Of a stretch of DNA of 64,000 bases, positions 51,292-60,915 are shown in pieces (position 1 is the stretch's first letter; every line of letters starts with the position of its first letter). The notes beneath the pieces were generated by a model. That model made no database searches. It was not told where the DNA came from and saw nothing but the letters and a program-made list of their open reading frames with translations. The stretch is taken from the NCBI GenBank assembly GCA_021781795.1, contig JAJXWA010000009.1, positions 1 to 64,000 of the forward strand, read 5' to 3'. This DNA is from Acidobacteriota bacterium (GTDB taxonomy: Bacteria; Acidobacteriota; Terriglobia; Terriglobales; Acidobacteriaceae). The position numbers were made by a program, and so were the translations under genes.

Positions 51292-54120
51292 TTATGCGAG
51301 CAGATCGCCGGCGATGCCGGGCGCGGCCGTGAGCGTGGCGTCAATCTGCGACTGATCCTTGCCGCCGGCTTCGGCGATCTCGGGCTTGCCGCCGCCGGAG
51401 CCGCCGACGAGCTTTGCGACGGCGCCGACGAGCTTGCCGGCCTGGATGCGCTTGACGAGGCCGGGCGTGACGCCTGCAATGATGGCGACCTTGCCCTCGG
51501 GCTGCGCGGAGGCGAGCACGACGACGCCCTCGCCAAGCTTCTGCTTGAGGTTGTCCACAAGCGTGCGAAGCTGGCCGCGCTCGAGCTGGTCAGCGCGATG
51601 CGTGAGGATCTTGACGCCCTTGATTTCGACAGCGTGGCTGAGGGCATCGTCCAGCGCGCCCGCGGCGGACTTCATGCGCATCTCTTCCAGTTCACGGCGC
51701 AGGCGCTTGAGCTCGTCTTCCTGGCTGGCGAATCTGGCGCGGAGACCTTCGGTGAGGTTGTCGACCGACGGGACGTACTGCCCGGCAAGCTTGGCGACCT
51801 CGAAGTCGCGGCGGAAGGTGGAGAGCGAGCCGAGGCCGCTGATGGCCTCAATGCGGCGCACGCCGGAAGAGACGGCGCCCTCGCTGGTGAGCTTGAAGAG
51901 GCCGATTTCGCCGGTGGCTGCGGTGTGCGTGCCGCCGCAGAGCTCCGTGGAGAAACCGTCGGAGAGTTTGACCACGCGCACCTTGTCGCCGTACTTCTCG
52001 CCGAAGAGCGCCATGGCGTGGTACTCGTTCACGGCCACGTCGATGGGCACGTCTTCGAGGGTTTCAACGCGGGCGTTGGAGAGGACTTCGCGATTCACGA
52101 TGTCTTCAATCTCCTGCAACTCTTCGTCGGCGACCTGTGCGAAGTGGGAGAAGTCGAAGCGGAGGCGCGTGGGCTCGACGGAGGAGCCGGCCTGCTTGAC
52201 GTGGGTGCCGAGCACCTGGCGCAGCGCGGCGTGGAGCAGATGCGTGCCGGTGTGGTTGCGCTTGATGGCGTCGCGTCTTGTTCCGTCCACTATCGTACTC
52301 AGGTGATCGCCGACCGCAAGGTCCTGCTTGAGGATGGCCTTGTGCGCACGCACGCCCTGCACGGGGGCGACGCAGCCGGTGATTTCGGCAATCGTAGAAT
52401 TCCCGTCGGGAGTGAGGAAGACGCCGGTGTCGCCGGTCTGGCCGCCGGAGTCGGCGTAGAAGCTGGTGTGGTCGAGGACCACTTCGACGGCGTCGCCTGC
52501 GGCGGCAGCGGGTACGCCCTGCCCATTCTTGACGATGGCGAGGACCTCGCAGCCGGTGGAGGTGAGCTGGCGGTAGCCCTCGAAGAGGGTGCGCGGCAGG
52601 TCGCGATAGGCGGGGCTGGCGGTCTTCTGGCTGCCACCCTTCCAACTGGCGCGGGCGCGGGCCTGCTCTTCGGCGCGTGCGGATTCGAAGCCTTCTTCGT
52701 CGAAGGCTACGCCTGCATCACGGCATGCGTCCTGAATGAAGTCCTTTGGCAAGCCGTACGTTTCGTATAAGTGGAAGGCATCGGCGCCATCGAGAATTGG
52801 CCTCTCTGGATGAGATTCAACCCAACCCTCAGGGGACCGCTCTTCAGAATCCAGACTGTATTTGGGACTGTCATCGGCTTGGTGGTTGTGTGCTTCGAGT
52901 CGTGCTTTTTCCAGTTCAGACTCCAGCCTTGCGGAGCCGACTTCCAGCACACGCGCGAACTGCTTCTCTTCGGCTTCGACGACTTTGGCGACGCGGTCGG
53001 CGGAGTCGGCGAGTTCGGGGTAGGCGCCCTGCATCAGGTCGCGGACGGCGTAGACCATCTGGCACATGAAGGGCTTTTCCTGCCCGAGCAGGCGGCCGTG
53101 GCGGATGCCGCGGCGGAGAATCTTGCGCAGGACGTAGCCGCGGCCTTCGTTGGAGGGCAGCACACCGTCGGAGATGAGGAAGGTGGCGGCGCGGGCGTGG
53201 TCGGCGATGATGCGCAGGCTGGCGGCGTCCTCATCGGCGGTGCGGGTTTCGCTCTCGATGGCCGTCTGGCTGACGAATTTGCCGGTGAGCACTTCTGCGC
53301 GCTGGATGAGCGGCGTGAAGAGGTCGGTTTCGAAGTTGCTGACCTTGCGCTGCAGCACGGCGGAAACGCGCTCAAGGCCCATGCCGGTATCGACGCAGGG
53401 CTTGGGCAGCGGGGTTAGTTTGTAGGTGGTTTTGCCCGTGGCATCGGTCGCGGCCGAGCGGTCAAACTGCATGAAGACGAGGTTCCAGATCTCGACGTAG
53501 CGGGCGTCGTCCTGGCCGAAGGCCTTATCGACACCGGGCGTTTCCGCGGCTTCGAGGCCCATGTCGTAGAAGATTTCGGAGCAGGGGCCGCAGGGGCCGG
53601 TCTCGCCCATTTGCCAGAAGTTGTCTTTGAGGCCGTACTGAAAGATGCGTTCCTTTGGGACGCCGGCCTCGATCCAGAACTGCTCGGCCTCGTTGTCGCG
53701 GGGCACGCCGTTGGCGGGGTCGCCCTCGAAGATGGTGACGTAGAGGCGGTCTTTGGGGATGGCGAACCACTGCGGGCTGGTGACCAGCTCCCATGCGTAG
53801 GCGATGGCCTCGCGCTTGAAGTAGTCGCCGAAGCTGAAGTTGCCCAGCATCTCGAAAAACGTGTGGTGGCGGCGCGTGAAGCCGACGTTTTCGAGGTCGT
53901 TGTGCTTGCCGCCGGCGCGGACGCATTTCTGCGAGGTGGTGGCGCGGACGTAGTCGCGCTTTTCGGCGCCAAGGAAGAGGTCCTTGAACTGGTTCATGCC
54001 CGCGTTGGTGAAGAGGAGCGTGGGGTCGTTGGCGGGCACGAGGCTGGAAGAGTGCACGCGGCGGTGGCCCTTCGACTCAAAAAAGCGCAGAAACATTTCG
54101 CGAATGTCGTTGCCGGTCAT
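51292..54120 (-). CDS. alaS: Alanyl-tRNA synthetase with an inserted segment
   Basis: A 942-residue class II synthetase. Motif 1-3 core: [39 protein letters not shown] at the start, [12 protein letters not shown] later. The editing domain has [12 protein letters not shown] (zinc His pair) and [13 protein letters not shown] (zinc Cys). The C-Ala domain has the glycine-rich end [18 protein letters not shown]. The protein is about 60 residues longer than typical bacterial forms. About 33 of these lie in an unusual stretch between ELEKAR and LDGADAF (DNA about 52791-52895). No stop or frameshift is seen. It starts at ATG 54120. Confidence 0.95.
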   Translation of the reverse strand: MTGNDIREMFLRFFESKGHRRVHSSSLVPANDPTLLFTNAGMNQFKDLFLGAEKRDYVRATTSQKCVRAGGKHNDLENVGFTRRHHTFFEMLGNFSFGDYFKREAIAYAWELVTSPQWFAIPKDRLYVTIFEGDPANGVPRDNEAEQFWIEAGVPKERIFQYGLKDNFWQMGETGPCGPCSEIFYDMGLEAAETPGVDKAFGQDDARYVEIWNLVFMQFDRSAATDATGKTTYKLTPLPKPCVDTGMGLERVSAVLQRKVSNFETDLFTPLIQRAEVLTGKFVSQTAIESETRTADEDAASLRIIADHARAATFLISDGVLPSNEGRGYVLRKILRRGIRHGRLLGQEKPFMCQMVYAVRDLMQGAYPELADSADRVAKVVEAEEKQFARVLEVGSARLESELEKARLEAHNHQADDSPKYSLDSEERSPEGWVESHPERPILDGADAFHLYETYGLPKDFIQDACRDAGVAFDEEGFESARAEEQARARASWKGGSQKTASPAYRDLPRTLFEGYRQLTSTGCEVLAIVKNGQGVPAAAAGDAVEVVLDHTSFYADSGGQTGDTGVFLTPDGNSTIAEITGCVAPVQGVRAHKAILKQDLAVGDHLSTIVDGTRRDAIKRNHTGTHLLHAALRQVLGTHVKQAGSSVEPTRLRFDFSHFAQVADEELQEIEDIVNREVLSNARVETLEDVPIDVAVNEYHAMALFGEKYGDKVRVVKLSDGFSTELCGGTHTAATGEIGLFKLTSEGAVSSGVRRIEAISGLGSLSTFRRDFEVAKLAGQYVPSVDNLTEGLRARFASQEDELKRLRRELEEMRMKSAAGALDDALSHAVEIKGVKILTHRADQLERGQLRTLVDNLKQKLGEGVVVLASAQPEGKVAIIAGVTPGLVKRIQAGKLVGAVAKLVGGSGGGKPEIAEAGGKDQSQIDATLTAAPGIAGDLLA

Positions 54121-54186
54121 GTGGTTCCCTGAGGCAGAAATGCTGGATGCATCCAGTGTAACGGGCGGCGGGATGGGCGTGCAGGG

Positions 54187-54996
54187 CTAAAGAACAGTCC
54201 CAGAGCGTAACGGAGGCGACCATATCCGGCCTTCCAACCGCTCGTCTGCATCGTGGGCTTGCTGGAGTTGAGCCAAGGAGTTTGCGTGCTCGCGCATTTT
54301 GAGTGCGGAAATGAGCGCATCAAACGCGTCCTCTGAAGCTTCAGCAGAATCGATTAGCCCGGTCTGGAGCCGGTAAAACTCATAGCGGCGAAGATACCGG
54401 GCTCGCTCCACAGGCGAGCTTTTCGTGACTTCGCCGGTCAGAAGCCTTGGATAGATTTCAACTACCATCGGCAATCCTGGCGGATCGAAGGGCCAAATTG
54501 AGAATCCTGCCTGGTGCAGGGCATCGAGGATCGGCATGCCGCGAATGGAGCCAGTCCCGACTGCACCGGCGCCGCCAATCTGGAAGGGTGACTTTGGCGC
54601 GATGCCGTTCACGCTGATTTCCCGATCCGTCTTTCTGAATCCTTCCTGGCTGTGTGTTGAGGGACACTTTTTGCCGGGCCTTCCCCAAAAGGGCGGGTTG
54701 CATGCTCGAAGCCATTCCTCGCCGTGAATTGCAGTAGCCCGCCAGAGATCGTGCACCGTTCCGAATGCACTTTGGCTGAGGAATGATGCTGGAAGACTGA
54801 ATGCGAAGTCGAGTCCGATGACTGCCGGCTCATTGGAAAATTCTTTGATCAACTTTGAGCAAAGTTGGTCGCGCGTGAGTCCAGCAGACAGTTCGACCTC
54901 ATCAGAGGCATTGGCAATCCAAATATGCTTCCTCTGATGAGAGGCTGACCTGGCTCCCGACCAGTCAATGGCTAGGAATCGTTCAGGGAATGTCAT
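54187..54996 (-). CDS. DUF429-family protein
   Basis: A 269-residue cytoplasmic protein. FLAIDWSGARSASHQRKHIW at the N-terminus and VIGLDFAFSLPASF (about 60-73) are the conserved acidic pair of the DUF429 RNase-H-like fold. EIYPRLLTGEVTKSSP and SEDAFDALISALKM close the family pattern. Predicted to be a nuclease-type fold, with function unproven. ATG 54996 overlaps the recX stop (four bases), so it follows recX in one unit. Confidence 0.85.
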   Translation of the reverse strand: MTFPERFLAIDWSGARSASHQRKHIWIANASDEVELSAGLTRDQLCSKLIKEFSNEPAVIGLDFAFSLPASFLSQSAFGTVHDLWRATAIHGEEWLRACNPPFWGRPGKKCPSTHSQEGFRKTDREISVNGIAPKSPFQIGGAGAVGTGSIRGMPILDALHQAGFSIWPFDPPGLPMVVEIYPRLLTGEVTKSSPVERARYLRRYEFYRLQTGLIDSAEASEDAFDALISALKMREHANSLAQLQQAHDADERLEGRIWSPPLRSGTVL

Positions 54997-55550
54997 TCCT
55001 CTCTCTCGATCGAGTCACTCAGATTGTCGACCGCGGCAAGGGACTCGTAGGGGACGTTCCACTGGCGGAGGATTTTGTAGATGACGCTTGTGGAGAAGCC
55101 GGCTGCGACGAGACGGCGCATGATGCGGGCGGTCTCTTTCTCGTTCTCGGGCTTGCGGATTCGCTTACGTTCGAGGTGCTGGCGGGCAAGGGATTCTTCG
55201 TCGGTGGCGGCGTAGCGGGCGACGATGGCGGCGTCAGCGACGGGGCGGGCGATGCCCTTCTGCGCGAGCTTCTGGCGGACGGCGCGCTGGCCTAGTTTTT
55301 CGTTTTCCTGACGCAGGCGGGTGAACGTCTCGGCGTAGGAGCGGTCGTCGAGGTAGCGCTGCTCCTTGAGGCGGGTGATGGTGGCGGTGATGACGGCCTG
55401 GCCGCGCGGGCCGGGTTCGACGCGGGTCTGCATGAGGCGGCGGAGTTCGGCTTCCGTGCGCATGCGGCGGCCGAGAGCCTTGACGGCGTAGTCGTAGAGG
55501 CCGGACTCGTTGAGAGGCTCGTTCTTCTTCGCGCTGCGGCCGAATGGCAT
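54993..55550 (-). CDS. recX: RecA regulator RecX
   Basis: A 185-residue helical protein: YDYAVKALGRRMRTEAELRRLM, then AVITATITRLKEQRYLDDRSYAETFTR (the RecX tandem-repeat signature), GQRAVRQKLAQKGI and ETARIMRRLVAAGFSTSVIYKIL. RecX inhibits RecA filaments. The expected recA gene is not in this window. The gene overlaps the DUF429 gene by four bases downstream, and a VapC-type gene ends just upstream. Confidence 0.92.
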   Translation of the reverse strand: MPFGRSAKKNEPLNESGLYDYAVKALGRRMRTEAELRRLMQTRVEPGPRGQAVITATITRLKEQRYLDDRSYAETFTRLRQENEKLGQRAVRQKLAQKGIARPVADAAIVARYAATDEESLARQHLERKRIRKPENEKETARIMRRLVAAGFSTSVIYKILRQWNVPYESLAAVDNLSDSIEREE

Positions 55551-55555
55551 GGGGA

Positions 55556-55972
55556 TCAGTCCAGAGGGATGAGGAGGTTGAAGGAGCGATTGCGCCGCCA
55601 GCGATAATTCTTGAAGTCGCTGTCGAGGGTAAGGATATCGCCGGTGTCGAGTTTGTCTGCCATGGCGATGAGGCAGGCGTCTGCAAAGTCGGCAGGTGTG
55701 TCGCGGTACTTGCGCAGGTTGCTGCCGGCCTCGGACGCGTATTCAGACAGCGGGACTGGGATCTGGAACGTGCCGTCGGCGACGTTCTCCAGCACCCGGT
55801 CGATCGCTGCTGGAATCGATTGGAGCATGTAGCAGCTTTCTGCAATGACTGCTTCCGGCGTCACGAATGGCTGTCGCAAGCCAGACAGCGCGGCCACGCA
55901 GCGCTTGTGATAGCGATCTCGCCGGTTGAGCCATGCGACGATGACGCCCGTGTCGAGCAGGATGGGCTGCAT
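55556..55972 (-). CDS. PIN-domain ribonuclease (VapC-like toxin)
   Basis: A 138-residue PIN nuclease. Conserved acids: Asp7 in LLDTGVIVAWL, Glu in AVIAESCYML, Asp in ADACLIAMADKL and Asp in TLDSDFKNYR. Such proteins cleave RNA, commonly tRNA or rRNA. Its ATG (55972) lies one base after the stop of the upstream antitoxin-like gene, the usual toxin-antitoxin arrangement. Toxicity is inferred from context, as PIN proteins also have other roles. Confidence 0.85.
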   Translation of the reverse strand: MQPILLDTGVIVAWLNRRDRYHKRCVAALSGLRQPFVTPEAVIAESCYMLQSIPAAIDRVLENVADGTFQIPVPLSEYASEAGSNLRKYRDTPADFADACLIAMADKLDTGDILTLDSDFKNYRWRRNRSFNLLIPLD

Positions 55973-55973
55973 C

Positions 55974-56258
55974 TCAACGTTTCACCGTCTTGCTGCGGGG
56001 CTTGCCTCCGGGCATGGAACTCCGGCCGAATCCCTCCATGTACTTCTTGTTTGTGGAGAGATCGGATACGCCGAAATCGAATTCCCCAAGGCCATGGATT
56101 TTGATCGGCGGGGCCTTTTCGGCTTCCTTCGCGACCAGATGGATGCCTTTACGCAGAATCTCGGACGTCGTCCAACCCTGACGTTTCACCAGGCCATCCA
56201 GCACGCGCCGGGTTTCTGGGTCCAATCGTAGTTGCGCGACTGTCTTCATAGATTTCAT
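55974..56258 (-). CDS. VapB-like antitoxin (ribbon-helix-helix candidate)
   Basis: A 94-residue protein: the N-terminal VAQLRLDPETRRVLDGLVKRQGWTTSEILRKGIHLVAKEAEK is a ribbon-helix-helix-type DNA-binding region. The C-terminal part is basic and disordered (SMPGGKPRSKTVKR) and would bind the toxin. ATG 56258 or 56249 begins it; an in-frame TTG lies at 56270. Two identical 9-base palindromes, TGTAATACA, lie on or just upstream of the start, suiting autoregulation. Confidence 0.8.
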   Translation of the reverse strand: MKSMKTVAQLRLDPETRRVLDGLVKRQGWTTSEILRKGIHLVAKEAEKAPPIKIHGLGEFDFGVSDLSTNKKYMEGFGRSSMPGGKPRSKTVKR

Positions 56259-56267
56259 TGTATTACA
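56259..56267. promoter_or_regulatory. VapB operator, site 1
   Basis: Palindrome TGTATTACA, immediately before the antitoxin ATG. It is the same 9-base sequence as site 2 when read on the minus strand. The two centres are 21 bases apart. Confidence 0.6.
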
Positions 56268-56276
56268 CAACGCAAA

Positions 56277-56291
56277 ATCTGTAATACAGAT
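56277..56291. promoter_or_regulatory. VapB operator, site 2
   Basis: A perfect 15-base palindrome ATCTGTAATACAGAT with arms of seven, containing the shared core TGTAATACA (56280-56288). It lies upstream of site 1 by two helical turns, placing both on the same face of the DNA. Confidence 0.65.
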
Positions 56292-56315
56292 CAGGAGTTC
56301 GCTGCTTACCGCTCT

Positions 56316-58475
56316 CTACTTTCCTGGCTTCGCCCACTGGTCCACCCAGTCGTTGACGGTCTTCCACCAGAGCTGAGAGTTCTGCGGCTTGAGGACCCAG
56401 TGGCTCTCGTCGGGGAAGTAGAGCATCTTCGAGGGTACGCCGAGCAGCTGCAAGGTGGTGAAGAGTTGCAGGCCCTCGCTCAGGTCGAGGCGGTAGTCGC
56501 GCTGCGAGTGAATGACGAGGGTCGGCGTCTTGAAGTTTTTGGCCGAGAGCGCGGGTGACCACTTGCGGAAGGGATTTTCGGAATCGGGCTTGCCGTAGTA
56601 GTCCCATGGGTGGCCGCGGAACTCCCAGATGTTGAACCAGAGCTCTTCGGTGGAGCCGAAGGCGGACTCGGGGTTGAACATGCCGTCGTGGGAGACGATG
56701 CACTTGAAGCGATTGGTGTGGCCAAGGATCCAGTTGGCCATGTAGCCGCCGTAGCTGGCGCCGAGGGCGCACTCGCGGGTCTTGTCGATGAAGGGGTAGT
56801 GCTGCTCGGCGTAGTCGAGGCCCGTCATCAGGTCAGTGAAGGGCTTGCCGCCCCAGTCGCCGTTGACGCCATCGACGAAGGCCTGGCCGTAGCCGGTGCT
56901 GCCGCGGGGGTTGACCATGACGACGACGTAGCCGCTGGCGGCGAAGAGTTCAGGGTTCCAGCGATAGGACCATGATTCGTCCCATGCGCCCTGTGGGCCG
57001 CCGTGGATGAGGAACTTGACGGGGTATTTCTTTGTGGGGTCGAAGTGCGGCGGCTTGACGAGGAAGCCTTCGACCTTCGTGCCGTCCTGCGCGGTGAACC
57101 AGAAGGGATCCATGGGGGCGAGTTCGAGCTGGGAGAGGAGGGGCTGGTTGAGCAGTGTGAGTGTCTGTTCGTCCACATCGAGATGGTCCGAGGGATGGCT
57201 GCTGGCATCTGACGTAGTCCAACTGTAGGTGATCTTAACGACATCGCCGGGAAGGTTCACTTTCATGATGCTGGCAACGACCGTCTTACCATCGGGTAGC
57301 GGGTGCAGGCCGCCGAACGCGCCGTTGAGATTGGCTTGGACGAACGAGCCGTTGAGATGGACGAAATGAATCGAGCTTTCGCCTTTTTCACCGGAGACAA
57401 AAATGAGGGACTTCGAGTCCGGCTCCCACACAAACTCATCCACCCAGTTGCCGAAGTTCGGCAGCAGATCTCTGCTTGTCTTTCCAGCGCGGTCATAAAG
57501 CCAGAGCCGGAATCTATCACTTTCGTAGCCGGCGCGAGCCTGCGAGCGCCAGGCGATGTACTTGCCGTCGGGCGAGTAGGCGGGGTTGAAGTTGCCGCCG
57601 GCGGAGGTGCTGATCTGCACGGGTCTGGCCGCGGGGTTGGTGAGGTCGAGGGTGTAGATACGGGGGCTGGTGCTGATGGCGGGGACGGGATCGGGGTTAT
57701 CGGTATAGGCCAGCTCTTTGGAGTCGGGCGCGAAGGCGCAACCGCAGCCGCCGCCTTCGAGAGAGAAGGGCGGTACGTCCTGCGGGTTGCCGGGGGTGAG
57801 GTCGCGCATTCCACCGCCATGCACCAAGATCTGAAAGAGGTGGAACCTCTTGTCGCCGGTGTAGTGGTCCCAGTGGCGGTAGAGCAGGTGGGTCCAGATC
57901 TGCGCCTTGACGGGGCTGTCGGCGGCGGCCTTGTCTCGTGCGGCATTGCAGGAGTTGCCGGTGTTGAAGTCGGCGGTGGAGATGGGCGCGCAGTCGGGGT
58001 AGACGGCGGAGGTGAAGACGATGGACTGCCCATCTGGGGCCCAGATGGCGTTGTCGGCCTCAGTGGAAATGCTGGTCAGCTTCTTTGGGTTGCTGGTGGC
58101 CCCGGTGGCGGGGTTGAAGTCGGCGAGCCAGATCTGCTGGCCGTTTTCTCGACCGGAGAGGAAGAGCACGGAGTGGCCGTCGGCAGCCCACTGGAGGCCG
58201 CCATCACCGGGTTGCGCAACCGCGACTTTGAAAGGCGCGCCGCCTTGGATTTTCTGTAGCCACAGATCCGGCGTTTTGGTGTTCCTGGCGAGGTCGACGG
58301 TGGTGACGGAGTAGGCGAGCCACTGGCCGTCGGGCGAGACGGCGGTGTCGCCGAGACGCTTCATGGCCATCATGTCTTCGAAGGTCATCGGCCGCTTCGT
58401 GGGCGCGGGCTGGGCGAGTGCCGGAAGAATCGACAGGACGAGAGCGATGGATGAGAAAAGGCGGGCAGGATGCAT
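56316..58475 (-). CDS. S9-family prolyl oligopeptidase-like serine peptidase, secreted
   Basis: A 719-residue peptidase with a signal peptide (about 1-21). The N-terminal beta-propeller covers about 40-440 with WD/YD-like repeats (VSPDGQWLAYS, WAPDGQSIVFTS, YSPDGKYIAWRS). The alpha/beta-hydrolase domain has Ser574 in GASYGGY, Asp in HSQRDYRLD and His in DESHWV. It belongs to the dipeptidyl peptidase IV/acylaminoacyl peptidase group. Extracellular protein digestion is likely. ATG 58475 follows GAGG by seven bases. Confidence 0.92.
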   Translation of the reverse strand: MHPARLFSSIALVLSILPALAQPAPTKRPMTFEDMMAMKRLGDTAVSPDGQWLAYSVTTVDLARNTKTPDLWLQKIQGGAPFKVAVAQPGDGGLQWAADGHSVLFLSGRENGQQIWLADFNPATGATSNPKKLTSISTEADNAIWAPDGQSIVFTSAVYPDCAPISTADFNTGNSCNAARDKAAADSPVKAQIWTHLLYRHWDHYTGDKRFHLFQILVHGGGMRDLTPGNPQDVPPFSLEGGGCGCAFAPDSKELAYTDNPDPVPAISTSPRIYTLDLTNPAARPVQISTSAGGNFNPAYSPDGKYIAWRSQARAGYESDRFRLWLYDRAGKTSRDLLPNFGNWVDEFVWEPDSKSLIFVSGEKGESSIHFVHLNGSFVQANLNGAFGGLHPLPDGKTVVASIMKVNLPGDVVKITYSWTTSDASSHPSDHLDVDEQTLTLLNQPLLSQLELAPMDPFWFTAQDGTKVEGFLVKPPHFDPTKKYPVKFLIHGGPQGAWDESWSYRWNPELFAASGYVVVMVNPRGSTGYGQAFVDGVNGDWGGKPFTDLMTGLDYAEQHYPFIDKTRECALGASYGGYMANWILGHTNRFKCIVSHDGMFNPESAFGSTEELWFNIWEFRGHPWDYYGKPDSENPFRKWSPALSAKNFKTPTLVIHSQRDYRLDLSEGLQLFTTLQLLGVPSKMLYFPDESHWVLKPQNSQLWWKTVNDWVDQWAKPGK

Positions 58476-58555
58476 GAGCGTTCCTCGCAATGCGCGGTGT
58501 GACGGCTGCGCGCGAAGAGCAAGTGTACACCGGGTGCTGCGGGGGCTCGTGTGAT

Positions 58556-60583
58556 TCAGGCGGCCTGGAGCTCGAGGGTGAGGGCGGCGCCGCGTGGGTC
58601 GAGGTTGGCGGCGGAGATGCGGCCGCGGTTCTCGCGGAGGATGGTGGCGCAGAGGTTGAGGCCGAGGCCGGCGGTCTCTCCGGCGGCTTCAGCGGGAACG
58701 AAGGCGTCGAAGCTGCGGGTGGGGTGAAGGAAGCCGGGGCCGGTGTGGGCGATGACGATCTTCACCTTGTCGTCGATGAGGGCGGCATCGACGCGGACGG
58801 AGCGGTCGCCGATGGAGCCGGGATTCTCAACGGACTCAATGGCGAACTGGAGGCAGTAGAGAACGGCCTGGCGGATCTGCTGAGGATTGCCGAGGACGCG
58901 CGGCAGGTTGGGCGCGATGCGCAGGCGGAAGTCGATGGAGCGATGGACGAACTCGGAGCGGTGCAGTTGCTCGATGTCGCTGAGCAGTTCGGTGATGGAG
59001 ACCGCAGAGAACTCCTCGGGCTGCTGTTGCGCCATTCGCGCAAGGCTCTCGAGGGTGGTGCGCATGTTGCGCGACTCGGCGAGGATGGCGTCTGCGGCCT
59101 TGCGGGCAGAGGGCTCCATGTGTTCTGTGGCTTCGAGCAGGGAAGCGTAGCCAAGAATGACGGTCAGTGGATTGTTGAGCTGCCAGGTGACGTTGCTGGC
59201 GAGCTGGCCGAGACCGGCGAGCTTTTCGCTGTCCACGAGCTTTTCGAGCATGAGTGTCTGCGAGCGGGCGGATTGGATGCGGGATGCGAAGACTTCGACT
59301 GGCAGCATATCTTCCGAGCGCAGCGGCTGATGGGCGTCGCGGATTCCAGCCAGAAGAATTGCGCCCTCGGGGCGGTCGCGTCCGGGCAGGGGAACTGCGA
59401 TGACTTCCGTGAAGCGAAGCCGTTCGAGGTCGTCGCCGGGCGCGAGCCACGGCTTGAGGCTGAGGCTGTAGGAATGGCTGTTCGCGACGGCGAGCGGAGT
59501 GGAATCGCCGGTCAGGAAGGTTTCGACCGGGATACGGCTAACCAGCGACTCGATGGCTTGGTGCGTGGATTCATCAAAGCCGCCGGCGCCGGCGAGACGG
59601 AACTGAGACGAACCATGGAGCAGCACGAGAGCGGCCTGCTGAAAGCGGCTGCTCTCGACGATGGTCTGGCAGATCTGATCGCCCTGCCGGTCGAAGTCGT
59701 CGAGCCGGCGGCGGGAGAGAGTGAGGCGGGTGTACGCTTCGAGTTCCTGGCGGGCCCGCTGCTCACGCATCTGGGAGCTCTGCTGAAGGCTGAGCTGGTC
59801 TTCAAGGGCGAGCACGATCATGCCGATGGCGGCGACGACGGAACCTAGAGATGCTGCGCGGGTAAGTACGAGGTGCAGAAGGGCATAGTGTTTGATAGCC
59901 GGAAAGATGTCGGCAAAGTTGAGTGCCCAGGCGATGAAGCCGGCCCCTGCGAGTACGGTTCCGGGAGTGAGGCGGCGGAAGACGTAGAAGACCAGCAGGG
60001 CGGTAGTGAGGTGCAGGGCGCACTCGACAAAGAGCAGCGGCCATGCGCCGCCGATGCGGACGCAGACCCAGAGGCCGGCGCCGCCCATGCCGATGCAGAG
60101 GCCGAGACCGATCCATGTGGGCATGCTGCCGCGGGCAAAGGCCCAGAATGCGCCAACGAGCAGGGAGAGCGCTCCGAGTGCTGGAAAGATAAGAAAGGGC
60201 AGGCCGGCTGGCAGTGAGCCGTTATAGACGACTTCAAGCAGGAAGGAGTACGCGACAAGCGGCAGCGTGAAGGGGATAACGTAGAGGATGCGGCGCTGGC
60301 CGATGCGAAAGGAAAGAGGCGAAAGCGAAGCAAGGAAAAAGCCAGAGCTGATCTGGACGCAGGTCAGGCCGATGGCTGTCATCCAGGGGTGAAGATGCTC
60401 GTCCGAGAAGTCCCACAGGCCAGTGCGGGAGGAGAGCAGCAGGCGCGCGAAGGCGAACAGAAAGCCGAGAAGCCAAAACAGGGTCCGGGCATCGCGCGAG
60501 CGCCGGTAGAGTTGCGCAAGAGCAGGCAACAGCAGGGCTATCAGCACGGTAGCCGGCAACTGGTAGCTATCGGGTGTAGGCAC
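58556..60583 (-). CDS. Multi-pass membrane histidine-kinase homologue lacking catalytic residues
   Basis: A 675-residue protein with about nine N-terminal transmembrane segments (to about 265), a coiled-coil linker, a GAF-like domain (about 300-445), a HisKA-like dimerisation helix and a HATPase_c-like domain (about 555-675). In the H-box, EKLAGLGQLASNVTWQLNNPLTVILGYASLL, the usual His-Glu is replaced by Trp467-Gln. The N-box has YCLQFAIESV with no Asn, and the G1 box has His613 for Asp (AHTGPGF). The G2 GLGLNLC remains. It is thus unlikely to autophosphorylate. A signalling or scaffold role, or dimerisation with another kinase, is inferred. The GTG start has AAGGAG nine bases upstream. Confidence 0.85.
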   Translation of the reverse strand: MPTPDSYQLPATVLIALLLPALAQLYRRSRDARTLFWLLGFLFAFARLLLSSRTGLWDFSDEHLHPWMTAIGLTCVQISSGFFLASLSPLSFRIGQRRILYVIPFTLPLVAYSFLLEVVYNGSLPAGLPFLIFPALGALSLLVGAFWAFARGSMPTWIGLGLCIGMGGAGLWVCVRIGGAWPLLFVECALHLTTALLVFYVFRRLTPGTVLAGAGFIAWALNFADIFPAIKHYALLHLVLTRAASLGSVVAAIGMIVLALEDQLSLQQSSQMREQRARQELEAYTRLTLSRRRLDDFDRQGDQICQTIVESSRFQQAALVLLHGSSQFRLAGAGGFDESTHQAIESLVSRIPVETFLTGDSTPLAVANSHSYSLSLKPWLAPGDDLERLRFTEVIAVPLPGRDRPEGAILLAGIRDAHQPLRSEDMLPVEVFASRIQSARSQTLMLEKLVDSEKLAGLGQLASNVTWQLNNPLTVILGYASLLEATEHMEPSARKAADAILAESRNMRTTLESLARMAQQQPEEFSAVSITELLSDIEQLHRSEFVHRSIDFRLRIAPNLPRVLGNPQQIRQAVLYCLQFAIESVENPGSIGDRSVRVDAALIDDKVKIVIAHTGPGFLHPTRSFDAFVPAEAAGETAGLGLNLCATILRENRGRISAANLDPRGAALTLELQAA

Positions 60584-60915
60584 AGCCTCCGTCTCCTTGC
60601 GTGTGTATGCGACGGTCCAGTCTCATTGCTCTTTCGCCGTGATCCAGTGGGTGGCGCAGAGCGAGCTCCCGAACTTCCGCAGGCCCATTTGATGCAATGC
60701 GGCGGTCGATATCCGGCGCAGCCGCAGCTTCAATTTCTACCTCGGTTTACGGTCTCAACGACAGAAACTTCTGAGGTTCGATGGTATCAACATCTCATTG
60801 TCCAGCCAGCCCGGTGGTTTGTATATGCGTCTAATGTTGTAGGTTACTGAGGGGTTAAGCTTTTGGTTGGCGGTCCAGCACCGCGAAGCCGAAGGCCCCG
60901 GTGAGGTCAAAGAAG
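60584..60915. other. Divergent intergenic region before the LolA-like gene
   Basis: These 332 bases separate the divergent kinase homologue and LolA-like gene. One plausible promoter is listed separately. Nothing else is identified. Confidence 0.4.
60798..60827 (+). promoter_or_regulatory. Candidate sigma-70 promoter for the LolA-like gene
   Basis: TTGTCC (60798-60803), 18 bases, then TATATG (60822-60827). It lies about 90 bases before the ATG. The match is moderate. Confidence 0.3.
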
